The position numbers and the translations under genes were made by a program. This document shows, in pieces, positions 23,141 through 31,158 of a stretch of 31,158 nt of DNA (position 1 is its first letter; each line of letters opens with the position of its first letter). Where the stretch lies: NCBI GenBank assembly GCA_964548025.1, contig CAZJRI010000052.1, positions 1-31,158 of the forward strand, read 5' to 3'. Under the pieces are notes generated by a model. It was not told the origin of the DNA. It made no database searches and saw only the letters and a list, made by a program, of their open reading frames with translations. Origin of the DNA: JAHRVQ01 sp964548025. GTDB lineage: Bacteria > Pseudomonadota > Gammaproteobacteria > Pseudomonadales > Azotimanducaceae.

Positions 23141-23759
23141 TAGTCTAGTCCCATAGAAAGTGCTCTTTGAAGCACCCAGTAATTATTGCTATCATTAACG
23201 AGAACGCAGAACCGATTTTTTAGCCGGTTTCAAAGGAAGGTTTATAAAAACCTCATTTGAGTCAATTGCCATCACAGTATAAGGAACTGTTTTGTCATTA
23301 TCTCAACGCGTTAATACCCTGCAATAAGAGCGCAGGCAACGAGATATTATCTCACAATTGAATTTATACAGTTCCAACGAATCATTGCATGAGATCCGAA
23401 CAAATTGACGGGTTAGTGCCTGAAGAAACGCTGGAAATAATTTTAACCGCGATCTGTTGAGCGCGATGGAATAAGCCAAATCAGTTTATTGGTCGAACAG
23501 AATAATTCTAATACGAAAATCTCTGAAATGAGAATATAAAAGCGGAATACCGCGAAGAAAGGCAATAACCATCTCCCCCTCCATACCGGGATGCCTTTTT
23601 TAAGAACACAGTACGTGAATCAAAGCTGTTGACTGACAAAATAGTAAGTTTTAAGAGAAATTTTGTAATTTACAGAAGTCAGCTCTGCTGACCGGCAAAA
23701 CATAGATTTGGCGATATCCAAAGCCCGACCCATTGATCGGTCACAGAAGTGATATCGTA
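23141..23759. other. Long non-coding region between divergent rluC and rne (rne leader region)
   Basis: No credible gene is seen here. It holds several foldable segments in the rne direction: AGGTTT/AAACCT (23238-23253, 4-nt loop); a branched element with TATCTC (23299-23304) pairing GAGATA (23341-23346) around CCTGC/GCAGG (23318-23336); GCGG-AATA-CCGC (23542-23553); and a terminator-like hairpin (23558-23601). A possible rne promoter follows (TTGACT 23629-23634, 17 bp, TAAGAG 23652-23657). In E. coli the long structured rne leader mediates autoregulation by RNase E; a similar role is plausible but this sequence is not recognisably the enteric element. Confidence 0.6.
23558..23601 (+). terminator. 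Rho-independent terminator-like hairpin upstream of rne
   Basis: AAAGGCA (23558-23564) pairs with TGCCTTT (23592-23598); TCCC (23574-23577) and GGGA (23588-23591) extend the inner stem after a one-sided bulge. Six T residues (23596-23601) follow. It lies 159 bp before the rne ATG with no gene upstream on this strand, so it would end either a short RNA or an attenuated rne leader. Confidence 0.6.
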
Positions 23760-26685
23760 ATGAAAAGAATGTTAATCAATGCAACTCATGAAGAGGAGTT
23801 GCGAGTCGCCCTTGTAGATGGGCAAAGACTATACGACCTGGATATCGAAAGCCGGGCAAGAGAACAGAAAAAAGCCAACATATACAAAGCACGGATTACC
23901 AGGGTTGAACCAAGCCTTGAGGCTGCATTTGTTGATTTTGGCGCCAATCGTCACGGATTCCTCCCCCTTAAAGAAATTGCAAGAGAGTATTTCTCTATTC
24001 CTCCCTCCAGAATCAAGGGCAGAATTAACATTGCCCAGGTGATCAAGGAAGGCACTGAAATTGTCATACAGGTTGAAAAGGAAGAGCGTGGAAACAAAGG
24101 TGCAGCTCTCACCACCTTCTGCAGCTTGGCAGGACGATATCTCGTACTCATGCCAAATAACCCAAGGGCTGGTGGAATTTCTCGCAGGATTGAAGGTGAG
24201 GAACGTGACGAACTTAAAGCCGCCATGGCCAAGCTGGATATTCCGAAAGATATGGGAATCATCGTTCGGACAGCCGGTGTCGGCAAAAGCACCGAGGAAC
24301 TGCAGTGGGACCTGGATTACCTCTTGCATCTGTCTGAATCGATCGATACTGCGGCAACCGAAAGAAAAGCCCCTTTCCTCATTTACCAGGAGAGCAACGT
24401 CATAATCCGCGCCGTACGAGACTACCTGCGTGAAGATATCGGCGAGATACTGATCGACACCGATGAGGCGTTTGAGCAGGCTACCCAGTTCGTCAACCAG
24501 GTCATGCCTCAATTCAAGAACCGTATCAAGAAATATGAGAGCGACGTGCCGCTCTTTAATCGCTATCAGATTGAAGGCCAGATTGAATCAGCCTTCCAGC
24601 GAGAAGTGCGTTTACCGTCCGGCGGTTCCATTGTCATCGATCCAACCGAAGCACTGGTATCGATCGATATAAATTCGGCCCGCGCCACACGTGGGAGTGA
24701 TATCGAAGATACTGCTGTGAATACCAACCTTGAAGCAGCCGATGAGATTGGCAGACAGTTGCGACTCAGAGACATTGGCGGTCTGGTGGTTATTGATTAT
24801 ATCGACATGAATTCTCCAAAGAACCAGAGAGCCGTTGAAAACCGCATGCGTGATTCGCTACAAATTGACAGGGCCAGGGTTCAAGTAGGTCGGATCTCGC
24901 GATTTGGACTGTTGGAAATGTCCCGCCAACGTCTTCGGCCATCTCTCGGTGAAACCAGCGGCATTGTTTGCCCTCGTTGCAGTGGATTGGGCTCGATTCG
25001 GGACGTTGAATCTTCAGCGTTGGCTGTCATGCGTCTGGTCGAAGAAGAAGCGCTGAAAGATACAAGCAGCGAAATCAGGGCTTTTCTCCCTGTTACTGTG
25101 GCCTCTTTTCTGCTTAATGAAAAGAGAGTTGGACTGAGTGAAATCGAAGAAAGAAACAGTGTGAGGGTTGTCGTCGTTCCTTCTCCAGAGATGGAAACTC
25201 CCCACTACCGGGTTGAGAGAATAAGATCAACCGACGAGGAAGGCAGTGAAGTCAGTTACGAACTTACCATTGACGAGGAAAGCACCGCCCCTGAGCCAGC
25301 AGCGAAAGCCCAACCAATCGAAGAAGCCGTGGTCAGAGCTGTCCAGCCACAAGCTCCACCACCAGCACCGGAGGTAAAAGCAAAAGCAAAAGCAGAAGCA
25401 GAACCTGAGCCCAAGGACAAGAAACCAGGGTTTCTGGGGAAATTGCTGGGTGGCCTGTTTGCGCCTAAAGAGGAAGAGAAGGTTCAAAAGCCCAAAGCAA
25501 AAGCAAAACCCGCAAAGAAATCTTCGGATCAGAATCGCACCGGTGGAAACAGAAATAACCGGAAGCGACAGCAGGAAAGAAATCGACGAGGTCAGAACGA
25601 CAAGAATCAGGAATCTGGTAATAAGTCGAATGACTCAAATGCAAAATCAAAAAGGCCTGCAAGTGAGAAATCAAACAAGGGTGATGACAAGCGCAACCAG
25701 GGAAATCGAAAGCGAGGTCAACAACGAAGAAGGAGCCAGAATAAAACTGAGGCTACCGAGGATCAGAATGTTGAACAGAATCAGCAGAGAGCAAGTGGCA
25801 AGAAGAATGGTGACCAGCGAAAAAATCAGCGCCCTGCGGCTGAAGAACGAACAGAAAGAGAATCAGCCGAAGCAGCCGTTGTAGACGATAAGAAGGCATC
25901 AGCCAAAAACGACAGGGATGTTGTAAAACAGGATAAAACTGAAACGGCCACTACTGTCGAGACCAAAGATCAGGTTTCAGCAGAAGTCCCTCATAAAAAG
26001 CGTCCTGAGGCAGAAAAGGTGGAATCGACTGCTACTGTTAACGACGACGAGGCTGTAGAGGAAAAGCAACACCCTTCTCTTCGTGGCAGAGCTGCAAATG
26101 ATCCACGAGCAATGCCGAAAGCGGCCCCACAACAACCAGTACTCATGATCGTTGAGGAAGTTGAAAGGTCACCTGCACTGGTTGCGGTTGACAGAGATAT
26201 AGGTGCATTGCATCCAAGTACGTGGGGTAGAGCCGCAAACGATCCCAGGATCGACCCTCAGGTCAAACAGGAGACGACAGGTTTAAACGTCGATAACAGC
26301 GCTGNNNNNNNNNNNNNNNNNNNNNNNNNNNNNNNNNNNNNNNNNNNNNNNNNNNNNNNNNNNGCCAGTAGACAGCCTTGAGCCAGTAGACAGCCCTGAG
26401 CCAGTAGACAGCCTTGAGCCAGTAGACAGCACTACCCGTGCTACCGATGAAAGCGTTAATTCGCTGAACAACACTGATCAGCCTGAAAATCAAATATCTG
26501 ATGAACATCGTGAAGCCACTCTGAGTGATGGCCAAGATACCGGGGTCGACTCCTCGGCTGATCAAATATCAGCAGATGAATCAACGGGTGCTAACGATCA
26601 AGAGGCAGTTGAATCCAGGGATGAAGATACCCAACAATCGGAATCCGTCGATAGTTCAATACAGGCCGAGTCAAAACAAGGTTGA
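23760..26685 (+). CDS. rne: Ribonuclease E (contains an assembly gap)
   Basis: Main endonuclease of mRNA decay and rRNA/tRNA processing, scaffold of the degradosome. The ATG at 23760 starts MKRMLINATHEEELRVALVDG, as in E. coli; a TTG 27 bp earlier is not needed. The catalytic half keeps E. coli numbering: S1 domain about 35-125, metal ligands D303 (SIDINSARA) and D346 (VIDYIDM), Zn-link C404 and C407 (CPRCSG). The C-terminal half is disordered: an amphipathic KPGFLGKLLGGLF segment like the membrane-binding helix, Arg/Lys/Gln-rich RNA-binding stretches, and two GRAANDPR motifs (about 776-783 and 823-830). N bases occupy 26305-26363. After them the frame continuing to TGA at 26683-26685 is offset by +1 relative to the drawn gap length, so the gap size is wrong, not the gene. 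About 107 further residues follow, including PVDSLE repeats and an acidic tail. Confidence 0.95.
26305..26363. other. Assembly gap (59 N) inside rne
   Basis: A run of unknown bases next to an 18-bp tandem repeat. To keep rne open the true length must be 1 modulo 3; 59 is 2 modulo 3. The gap is best read as unresolved extra repeat copies. Confidence 0.95.
26364..26433 (+). repeat. 18-bp tandem repeat in the rne C-terminal region
   Basis: Nearly identical 18-bp units begin at 26364, 26382, 26400 and 26418 (the last partial). In the rne frame they encode PVDSLE, PVDSPE, PVDSLE, PVDSTT. The tract directly abuts the assembly gap, so the full copy number is unknown. Confidence 0.95.
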
Positions 26686-26712
26686 TGGATTTCACTGAAT
26701 AGGAAATTCATT

Positions 26713-27726
26713 TTACTCAACAATAACCGGTTCGATTTCCAGTTCCAGATCGAACCGGTTTCTAACTTCCGCTCTGACCAGTTCGGCGAGTGCAATCACA
26801 TCACTTCCACTGGCATTGCCATTGTTGATCAGAACCAGTGCATGCCGGGCAGACACAGATGCACCGCCAACACTTGTATTTTTTAGATCAGCCATATCAA
26901 TGAGCGACGCTGCTGAAAGTTTGAATTTGCCGTCTGACTGGCTTGTTGAAGTAAGCACCGGGTATTTATCTATCAAAGCATTACGCTTCTCTGGAGACAC
27001 TACGGGGTTTTTGAAGAAACTGCCTACATTGCCAATCCTTCCGGGATCGGGCAACTTGTTTAACCGAATCTGAATCACTGCACTCGCTACTTCCAAAGGA
27101 GTGATTGGGACCTTCATATCTTTATCAGCAAAGTATTCAGCAAGATCTGCATATTCGAGTCTTGGGACAAAGTCGCGGTCCAGTTCCAGCGTTATTGAAA
27201 CAACGACTTTTCTATTTTCAAGGCGGTGCTTGAAAACGCTATCCCGGTACCCGAATTCACAATCCTTTTTACCAAGAATGGATAGCTTGCCACTTCCACG
27301 GTCCATCACAGTCACTTCAGTTAATCGCTCTGCCAGCTCTACACCATATGCACCAATATTCTGAATAGGTGCAGCCCCGACGAGACCCGGAATCATAGAA
27401 AGATTCTCTAAACCAGAAAGACCATGAACCAGAGTCGAGGTTACAAAGTCGTGCCAGACTTCGCCCGCCATTGCTGTCACTCTACAGCCGTCAAATCTGA
27501 TCCCTTTGATATCAATCGCGATCACAAGTCCGGCATAATCTCCCGAAAAAACGACATTACTACCTCCGCCCAGGATAAATACCGGTAGAGATTTTTCTCT
27601 GGCGTAGGCTAGCGCCTCTCCAAGCATTTCGGGAGTATCTACCCTACAAAATAGTGATGCGCTCGCTTTGAGACCTAACGTATTATTCGGCTCAAGTGAT
27701 TCATTCTCTCTGATTTCCAGGAGCAA
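26713..27726 (-). CDS. murB: UDP-N-acetylenolpyruvoylglucosamine reductase
   Basis: FAD enzyme that reduces UDP-GlcNAc-enolpyruvate to UDP-MurNAc in cell wall synthesis. The 337-residue protein has the FAD-binding ILGGGSNVVFSG block near residue 52, SMIPGLVGAAPIQNIGAYG, the catalytic-serine motif NVGSFFKNP, and the closing Glu in IEPVIVE. The long C-terminal part and YRDSVFK loop are of the type I (E. coli-like) class. The only start available is TTG at 27726, since an in-frame stop lies 6 bp upstream; no clear ribosome site is seen. It is convergent with rne and divergent from the dehydrogenase gene. Confidence 0.95.
   Translation of the reverse strand: MLLEIRENESLEPNNTLGLKASASLFCRVDTPEMLGEALAYAREKSLPVFILGGGSNVVFSGDYAGLVIAIDIKGIRFDGCRVTAMAGEVWHDFVTSTLVHGLSGLENLSMIPGLVGAAPIQNIGAYGVELAERLTEVTVMDRGSGKLSILGKKDCEFGYRDSVFKHRLENRKVVVSITLELDRDFVPRLEYADLAEYFADKDMKVPITPLEVASAVIQIRLNKLPDPGRIGNVGSFFKNPVVSPEKRNALIDKYPVLTSTSQSDGKFKLSAASLIDMADLKNTSVGGASVSARHALVLINNGNASGSDVIALAELVRAEVRNRFDLELEIEPVIVE
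26725..26760. repeat. Perfect 12-bp inverted repeat at the 3' end of murB
   Basis: AACCGGTTCGAT (26725-26736) is mirrored by ATCGAACCGGTT (26749-26760) around a 12-nt spacer. It lies inside the last codons of murB (NRFD to EPVI) and 40 bp beyond the rne stop. No T-run follows on either strand. It could protect or end the convergent transcripts. Confidence 0.7.
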
Positions 27727-27849
27727 TTTTCAATCGATCCATTAAAGTTGATAAGCAAGTATAACGGAGGCACTGTCCAAACTAATACACTCGTTCAAGC
27801 ACAAGGTATAATGGATCAATCTATTAAATACCAACATGAATGAGGATGT

Positions 27850-28620
27850 ATGGACTTAGAAAATAAAGTAGCTTTTATAACAGGTGGCGCATCAGGTCTT
27901 GGACTTGCGACTGCAAGAAATTTTGTGAACGCTGGCGCCAGTGTATGCGTATTCGACCTCAATGCTGAAAATGCCGAAAAGGCTGCAGCTTCGTTAGGCG
28001 AAAAAGCTATTTTCGCGGCAGGAGATGTTGCAGATGAGGATGACGTGAAGGCAGCCATTGAAAAGACAGTTAATGCCTTCGGCGGGATCCACATCAACAT
28101 CAATAGTGCCGGTATCGGCGCAGCGGGACGAACACTCGGTAAGGAAGGTCCTATGCCCCTTGCTAATTTCGAGTTTGTACTAAGAGTTAACCTCGTCGGC
28201 ACATTTAATGTATTGCGCCTTTGTAGTGAAGTAATGGCGCGAAACGAACCAGTGACCGACGATGGAGAACGCGGCGTTATTGTCAATGTGGCATCAGTTG
28301 CTGCATTTGACGGTCAGATTGGACAGGCTGCTTACAGTGCAAGTAAGGGCGGTGTCGCCAGTATGGCTCTGCCGATTGCAAGAGATCTTGTAAAACAGGG
28401 AATTCGGATCGCAACCATCGCACCGGGTATTTTCGAAACACCCATGATGGAGTTTGCTCCGCCGCAAGTTCGCGAACCGCTGATAGAGATGACGCAATTT
28501 CCTAAACGACTGGGACAACCAGAAGAATTTGCCCAGACGGCCGCCTATATCGTGACATGTAACTATATAAACGGCGAAACGATTCGGCTCGATAGTGGTA
28601 TTCGAATGCAGCCCAAGTAA
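27850..28620 (+). CDS. SDR family 3-hydroxyacyl-CoA dehydrogenase (HSD10-like)
   Basis: A 256-residue short-chain dehydrogenase closely resembling type 2 3-hydroxyacyl-CoA dehydrogenase (human HSD17B10), which oxidises 3-hydroxyacyl-CoA and 2-methyl-3-hydroxybutyryl-CoA with NAD. Shared blocks include ITGGASGLGLATA (residues 10-22), NLVGTFNVLRL, ASVAAFDGQIGQAAYSASKGG, ARDLVKQGIRI, TIAPGIF and the end ETIRLDSGIRMQP. Catalytic S149, Y162 and K166 are present; D36 after the second beta strand (VFDLNAE) fits NAD preference. GAGGA lies a few bases before the ATG. It stands alone on the plus strand in the place where Pseudomonas has a phosphatase gene between kdsB and murB. Confidence 0.92.
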   Translation: MDLENKVAFITGGASGLGLATARNFVNAGASVCVFDLNAENAEKAAASLGEKAIFAAGDVADEDDVKAAIEKTVNAFGGIHININSAGIGAAGRTLGKEGPMPLANFEFVLRVNLVGTFNVLRLCSEVMARNEPVTDDGERGVIVNVASVAAFDGQIGQAAYSASKGGVASMALPIARDLVKQGIRIATIAPGIFETPMMEFAPPQVREPLIEMTQFPKRLGQPEEFAQTAAYIVTCNYINGETIRLDSGIRMQPK

Positions 28621-28631
28621 GACATCGAATG

Positions 28632-28664
28632 ACCCGGTGCTGGATACAGCAGCCCGGGTTTATT
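28632..28664 (+). terminator. Intrinsic terminator after the dehydrogenase gene
   Basis: ACCCGG-TGCTG pairs with CAGCA-(GC)-CCGGGT around a GATA loop, with a 2-nt bulge, followed by TTATT. It lies 11 bp past the stop codon and 13 bp before the converging kdsB end, so it may serve both genes. Confidence 0.6.
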
Positions 28665-28676
28665 CATGCATTTCGC

Positions 28677-29426
28677 TTATTGTTCTAACAAAGATCGCGT
28701 TCTTGAAAGATCTTTCTCTGTATCGATGCCAGGCGGTATTTCTTCACAAGCCTGATCTACATGAATCTTCAGTCCCTGCCTCATTACTCGAAGCTGTTCC
28801 AGTTTTTCTGTTTGCTCAATGTTATCGACTGGCCAGGCAACAAATCTGTTTAACAGATCTGCTGTGTAGGCATAGATTCCTATATGACGCTTATATTGAG
28901 TTTCTGATTTGTCAGCTTCGTCTGGGAAACTGTCACGATCCCAGGGAATCGGAGCGCGACTAAAATAAAGCGCCAGATCGTTGCTGTCAGTCACCACCTT
29001 CACAATATTAGGATCAAATACATCTGACAATTCAACAATCGGTTCATAAAGTGTAGCCATCGGCACCTTGTAGTTCAGTAGATTCCTGGCAACCTGATTG
29101 ATAACTCCTGGTGGAATCAGCGGTTCATCACCCTGTACATTGACAACAACTGCCCCGGGTTCCATATTTTCGCTTGCCACAACCTCCTGAATTCTATCCG
29201 TCCCTGAAGCATGATCCACTGATGTCATTCTGAAATCGCCACCAAAAGACTCGACGACCATTGCGATCCTTTCGTCGTCCGTTGCAACTATTATTCGCTC
29301 TGCTTCACTCTTGCTTGCCTGCTCGTAGACTCTCTGGATCATCGGCTTTCCGACCACGTCAATAAGCGCCTTTCCTGGCAGGCGTTGAGAGTCATACCTT
29401 GCCGGAATAATGACTGTATAAGACAC
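28677..29426 (-). CDS. kdsB: 3-deoxy-manno-octulosonate cytidylyltransferase
   Basis: Activates Kdo as CMP-Kdo for LPS inner core synthesis. The 249-residue enzyme has the nucleotide-binding start VIIPARYDSQRLPGKAL, ATDDERI, the metal/substrate NVQGDEPLIPP motif, YFSRAPIPWDRD, the HIGIYAY block, and LEQLRVM near the end, all typical of KdsB. The start is GTG at 29426, overlapping the preceding UPF0434 stop by one base (TAGTG). Next gene upstream on the strand is UPF0434 and then lpxK, the standard order. Confidence 0.97.
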   Translation of the reverse strand: MSYTVIIPARYDSQRLPGKALIDVVGKPMIQRVYEQASKSEAERIIVATDDERIAMVVESFGGDFRMTSVDHASGTDRIQEVVASENMEPGAVVVNVQGDEPLIPPGVINQVARNLLNYKVPMATLYEPIVELSDVFDPNIVKVVTDSNDLALYFSRAPIPWDRDSFPDEADKSETQYKRHIGIYAYTADLLNRFVAWPVDNIEQTEKLEQLRVMRQGLKIHVDQACEEIPPGIDTEKDLSRTRSLLEQ

Positions 29427-29617
29427 TAACTATCCAATTTCTCATCGGTTGTCAGTTGTCTTGCTTCAGTATCAAGCATAACCGGAATATCATCTTTGAT
29501 CGGGTAGGCTAATCCATCAGCGCGACACCAGAGTTCATTGTCTTCTCTCTTGAATTCAAGGTTGCCTTTGCAGAGTGGACAAACCAATATCGCTAACAAT
29601 TTATTATCAATGGACAC
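29426..29617 (-). CDS. UPF0434/Trm112-like small protein (YcaR)
   Basis: A 63-residue zinc-ribbon-like protein of the UPF0434 family (E. coli YcaR). It reads KLLAILVCPLCKGNLEF, then LWCRADGLAYPIKDDIPVML, which is the family core. Only the CPLC pair plus one further Cys are present, so zinc binding is uncertain. The function of YcaR is not established; Trm112 relatives activate methyltransferases. It starts with GTG at 29617 and is coupled to kdsB by a one-base overlap, 32 bp after lpxK. Confidence 0.92.
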   Translation of the reverse strand: MSIDNKLLAILVCPLCKGNLEFKREDNELWCRADGLAYPIKDDIPVMLDTEARQLTTDEKLDS

Positions 29618-29649
29618 GCTTATACCTCATCTCTATATAAAACCTGAAG

Positions 29650-31158
29650 TTAGTTTCCAACTGCTTCTTTCTTTTCGGGGTCAGCCTTCTTCGCATTCAA
29701 ATCGCTGCCAATTGGCCCTGTCAGGTCCAGCACAGATGAAAGGAAACCATCTGGCATCTCAGCGTCAATGCTCAAGTACCAGAAGTTCTCATGGATTAAT
29801 CCAGGATTCAACAATCGGCACTTTACGGCATCTTTCTCAGTCATCACTACCGGTAGACTATCTCCGAAACTGAGATCGGTCAGTTCAAATCGGTGATGAT
29901 CATTGAATCGATGTTCTATCAGTCTGTATCCAAGGGATCTCAAACTCTCAAAAAACCTGTCGGGGTTGCCAATTCCAGCGACAGCATGCACGACCTCACT
30001 TGTTAGCTCATCAGTCTTTTCCTGATCACCTATAACACTGAACAACCCCCTGTTCTCAATATCCATCCGGGTATATTCATGAGGTAGATTGGTTTCGTCT
30101 TCTCCATTCACCACGACAAAATCAACTTCTTCCAGCCTTTTCGATGGTTCTCGTAGCGGACCGGCCGGTAGACACATACCGTTGCCCAACCCTTTCTTTC
30201 CATCGACAACCGCAATCTCAACATCTCTACCGAGTGCATAGTGCTGTAGTCCATCATCACTTAGAATCAGATCGCAATCATAAACCTCAAGCAGCAGACG
30301 AACCGCCGAAACCCTGTCAGGATCAACCACCATCGGGCATTCTGTTCTTCTCACAAGCATCACTGCTTCATCCCCTACTACAGCCGGATCGCTTAACGGC
30401 GTAACTTCAACAGGATAATTTGAAGCCGTGGCGCCATAACCTCTGCTGGCGATACCGGGGTTGTACCCAAGAGATCTGAGTTCTTGCGCAAACCAGGCCA
30501 CGAGAGGTGTTTTACCGGTGCCGCCAATATTGATATTTCCGACGACGATAACCGGGACAGGTGCTTGCCATGGTTCAGCACGGTTTTTTCTGATCCTCGC
30601 GATAGCCGAATAGACAACTGATAGCGGCGCTAACAACTTAACCCAGTTGCTATCGGCATACCAGGCTTTTACAAGGGGATTGAAGTCCTGCGAAAACCAG
30701 TGTGAAGTTGAATCGTCACCAGTTGTGACAGGCATGAATTCAGGCCTGGTCGCAACCTTTAGAAGTGGTGAATCGGAGTCCTGCTGGTGGCTATGCAGGG
30801 CAGCATAGTAGTCACCTTTTTGGATGAGTTCCGAGTGTGTACCCTGCTCAACGATTTCACCCTGATCCAGAACAAGAATGCGATTCGCATTTTCGATGGT
30901 GGATAATCGGTGCGCTATAACAATAGTTGTCCTGCCCCTGGTTACTGCTTCAAGTGCTGACTGGATATAGCGCTCGGACTCCGAATCAAGGGCGGATGTT
31001 GCCTCATCAAGTATCAGAACAGGGGCATCTTTCAGAAATGCTCTGGCGATAGCCAGTCGCTGTCTCTGCCCGCCTGATAGCAAAACACCATCGTCGCCTA
31101 CCGTAGTTTCAAGCCCACTTTCCAGCGCTTCGATGAAAGACCATGCATGCGCTTTCTC
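29650..31158 (-). CDS. msbA-lpxK: MsbA-LpxK fusion reading frame: lipid A flippase ATPase joined to tetraacyldisaccharide 4'-kinase (5' end outside window)
   Basis: One uninterrupted frame of 502 visible residues joins two proteins that are normally separate neighbours. The first about 125 visible residues are the end of the MsbA ATPase domain, which powers lipid A flipping: LLSGGQRQR signature, VLILDEATSALD Walker B, IVIAHRLST H-loop, GTHSELI. A linker of roughly 28 residues (from HQQDSDSP to DDSTS) follows. Then comes full-length LpxK, the membrane-associated kinase adding the 4'-phosphate of lipid A: LLAPLSVVYS N-terminal helix, P-loop GNINIGGTGKTP, SRGYG, DDGLQHY, LPAGPLREP, AGIGNPDRFF and VMTEKDAVKC. 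No stop separates them. An internal ATG at 30735, with only AGG 9 nt upstream, could start a separate 361-residue LpxK, against 328 in E. coli, so fused and separate products are both possible. Confidence 0.85.
   Translation of the reverse strand, partial: EKAHAWSFIEALESGLETTVGDDGVLLSGGQRQRLAIARAFLKDAPVLILDEATSALDSESERYIQSALEAVTRGRTTIVIAHRLSTIENANRILVLDQGEIVEQGTHSELIQKGDYYAALHSHQQDSDSPLLKVATRPEFMPVTTGDDSTSHWFSQDFNPLVKAWYADSNWVKLLAPLSVVYSAIARIRKNRAEPWQAPVPVIVVGNINIGGTGKTPLVAWFAQELRSLGYNPGIASRGYGATASNYPVEVTPLSDPAVVGDEAVMLVRRTECPMVVDPDRVSAVRLLLEVYDCDLILSDDGLQHYALGRDVEIAVVDGKKGLGNGMCLPAGPLREPSKRLEEVDFVVVNGEDETNLPHEYTRMDIENRGLFSVIGDQEKTDELTSEVVHAVAGIGNPDRFFESLRSLGYRLIEHRFNDHHRFELTDLSFGDSLPVVMTEKDAVKCRLLNPGLIHENFWYLSIDAEMPDGFLSSVLDLTGPIGSDLNAKKADPEKKEAVGN

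Noticed and set aside
24463..25884. Several overlapping 60-144 codon frames within rne
   Set aside because: Shadows of a long, charged coding sequence with biased codons; no independent support.
23733..26381. RNase E starting at TTG 23733 and ending at TGA 26379-26381
   Set aside because: The family N-terminus starts at ATG 23760, and the early stop arises only from the arbitrary gap length; the other frame carries the acidic, repeat-bearing C-terminus to 26685.
26263..26565. Minus-strand frames with AVYWLK repeats beside the assembly gap
   Set aside because: They are the antisense reading of the rne PVDSLE repeat and contain gap residues.

Overview
The window reads as a chromosomal segment of a gram-negative gammaproteobacterium. 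It carries genes for lipid A and Kdo synthesis (lpxK, kdsB, an LpxL-type acyltransferase), an RNase E of E. coli type, and a PilZ of type IV pilus type. The run pilZ-holB-tmk-mltG-fabF-acpP-fabG-fabD-plsX-rpmF-yceD-maf-rluC-rne-murB-kdsB-UPF0434-lpxK follows the order I recall from Pseudomonas and relatives, so a Pseudomonadales-like, probably free-living lineage is the best guess. Genus cannot be told from the sequence alone.

Left part (1-5700): a minus-strand operon for a three-subunit molybdenum hydroxylase (FAD, 2Fe-2S and Mo subunits, the last cut by the window edge), a MAPEG membrane protein, and a very long LpxL-type acyltransferase gene. That gene holds two acyltransferase domains in tandem, is broken by one in-frame TAG, and has lost the catalytic histidine in domain 2. 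A 15-bp tandem repeat follows.

Peptide section (5711-12925): pepQ prolidase and a DPP IV-type dipeptidyl peptidase overlap by 4 bp and are followed closely by a GNAT acetyltransferase. A circularly permuted ATP-grasp gene and an alpha-E gene come next. Facing them is a proteasome-like Anbu protease. The ATP-grasp/alpha-E/Anbu set is a known conserved neighbourhood of unknown function; here its usual transglutaminase partner is absent from the window.

Core section (13129-23140): a long minus-strand operon for fatty acid and phospholipid initiation (plsX, fabD, fabG, acpP, fabF), with rpmF and yceD upstream and mltG, tmk, holB and pilZ downstream. A strong promoter sits almost on the yceD start codon, acpP has its own likely promoter, and a strong hairpin terminator or attenuator separates acpP from fabF. 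maf diverges from yceD.

Right part (23141-31158): rluC and rne diverge around a 619-bp region with a terminator-like hairpin. rne contains an assembly gap inside an 18-bp repeat tract. murB, an HSD10-like dehydrogenase, kdsB, a UPF0434 protein and an uninterrupted MsbA-LpxK reading frame finish the window. The fused flippase/kinase frame and the broken double-domain acyltransferase are the most unusual items; both touch lipid A metabolism.
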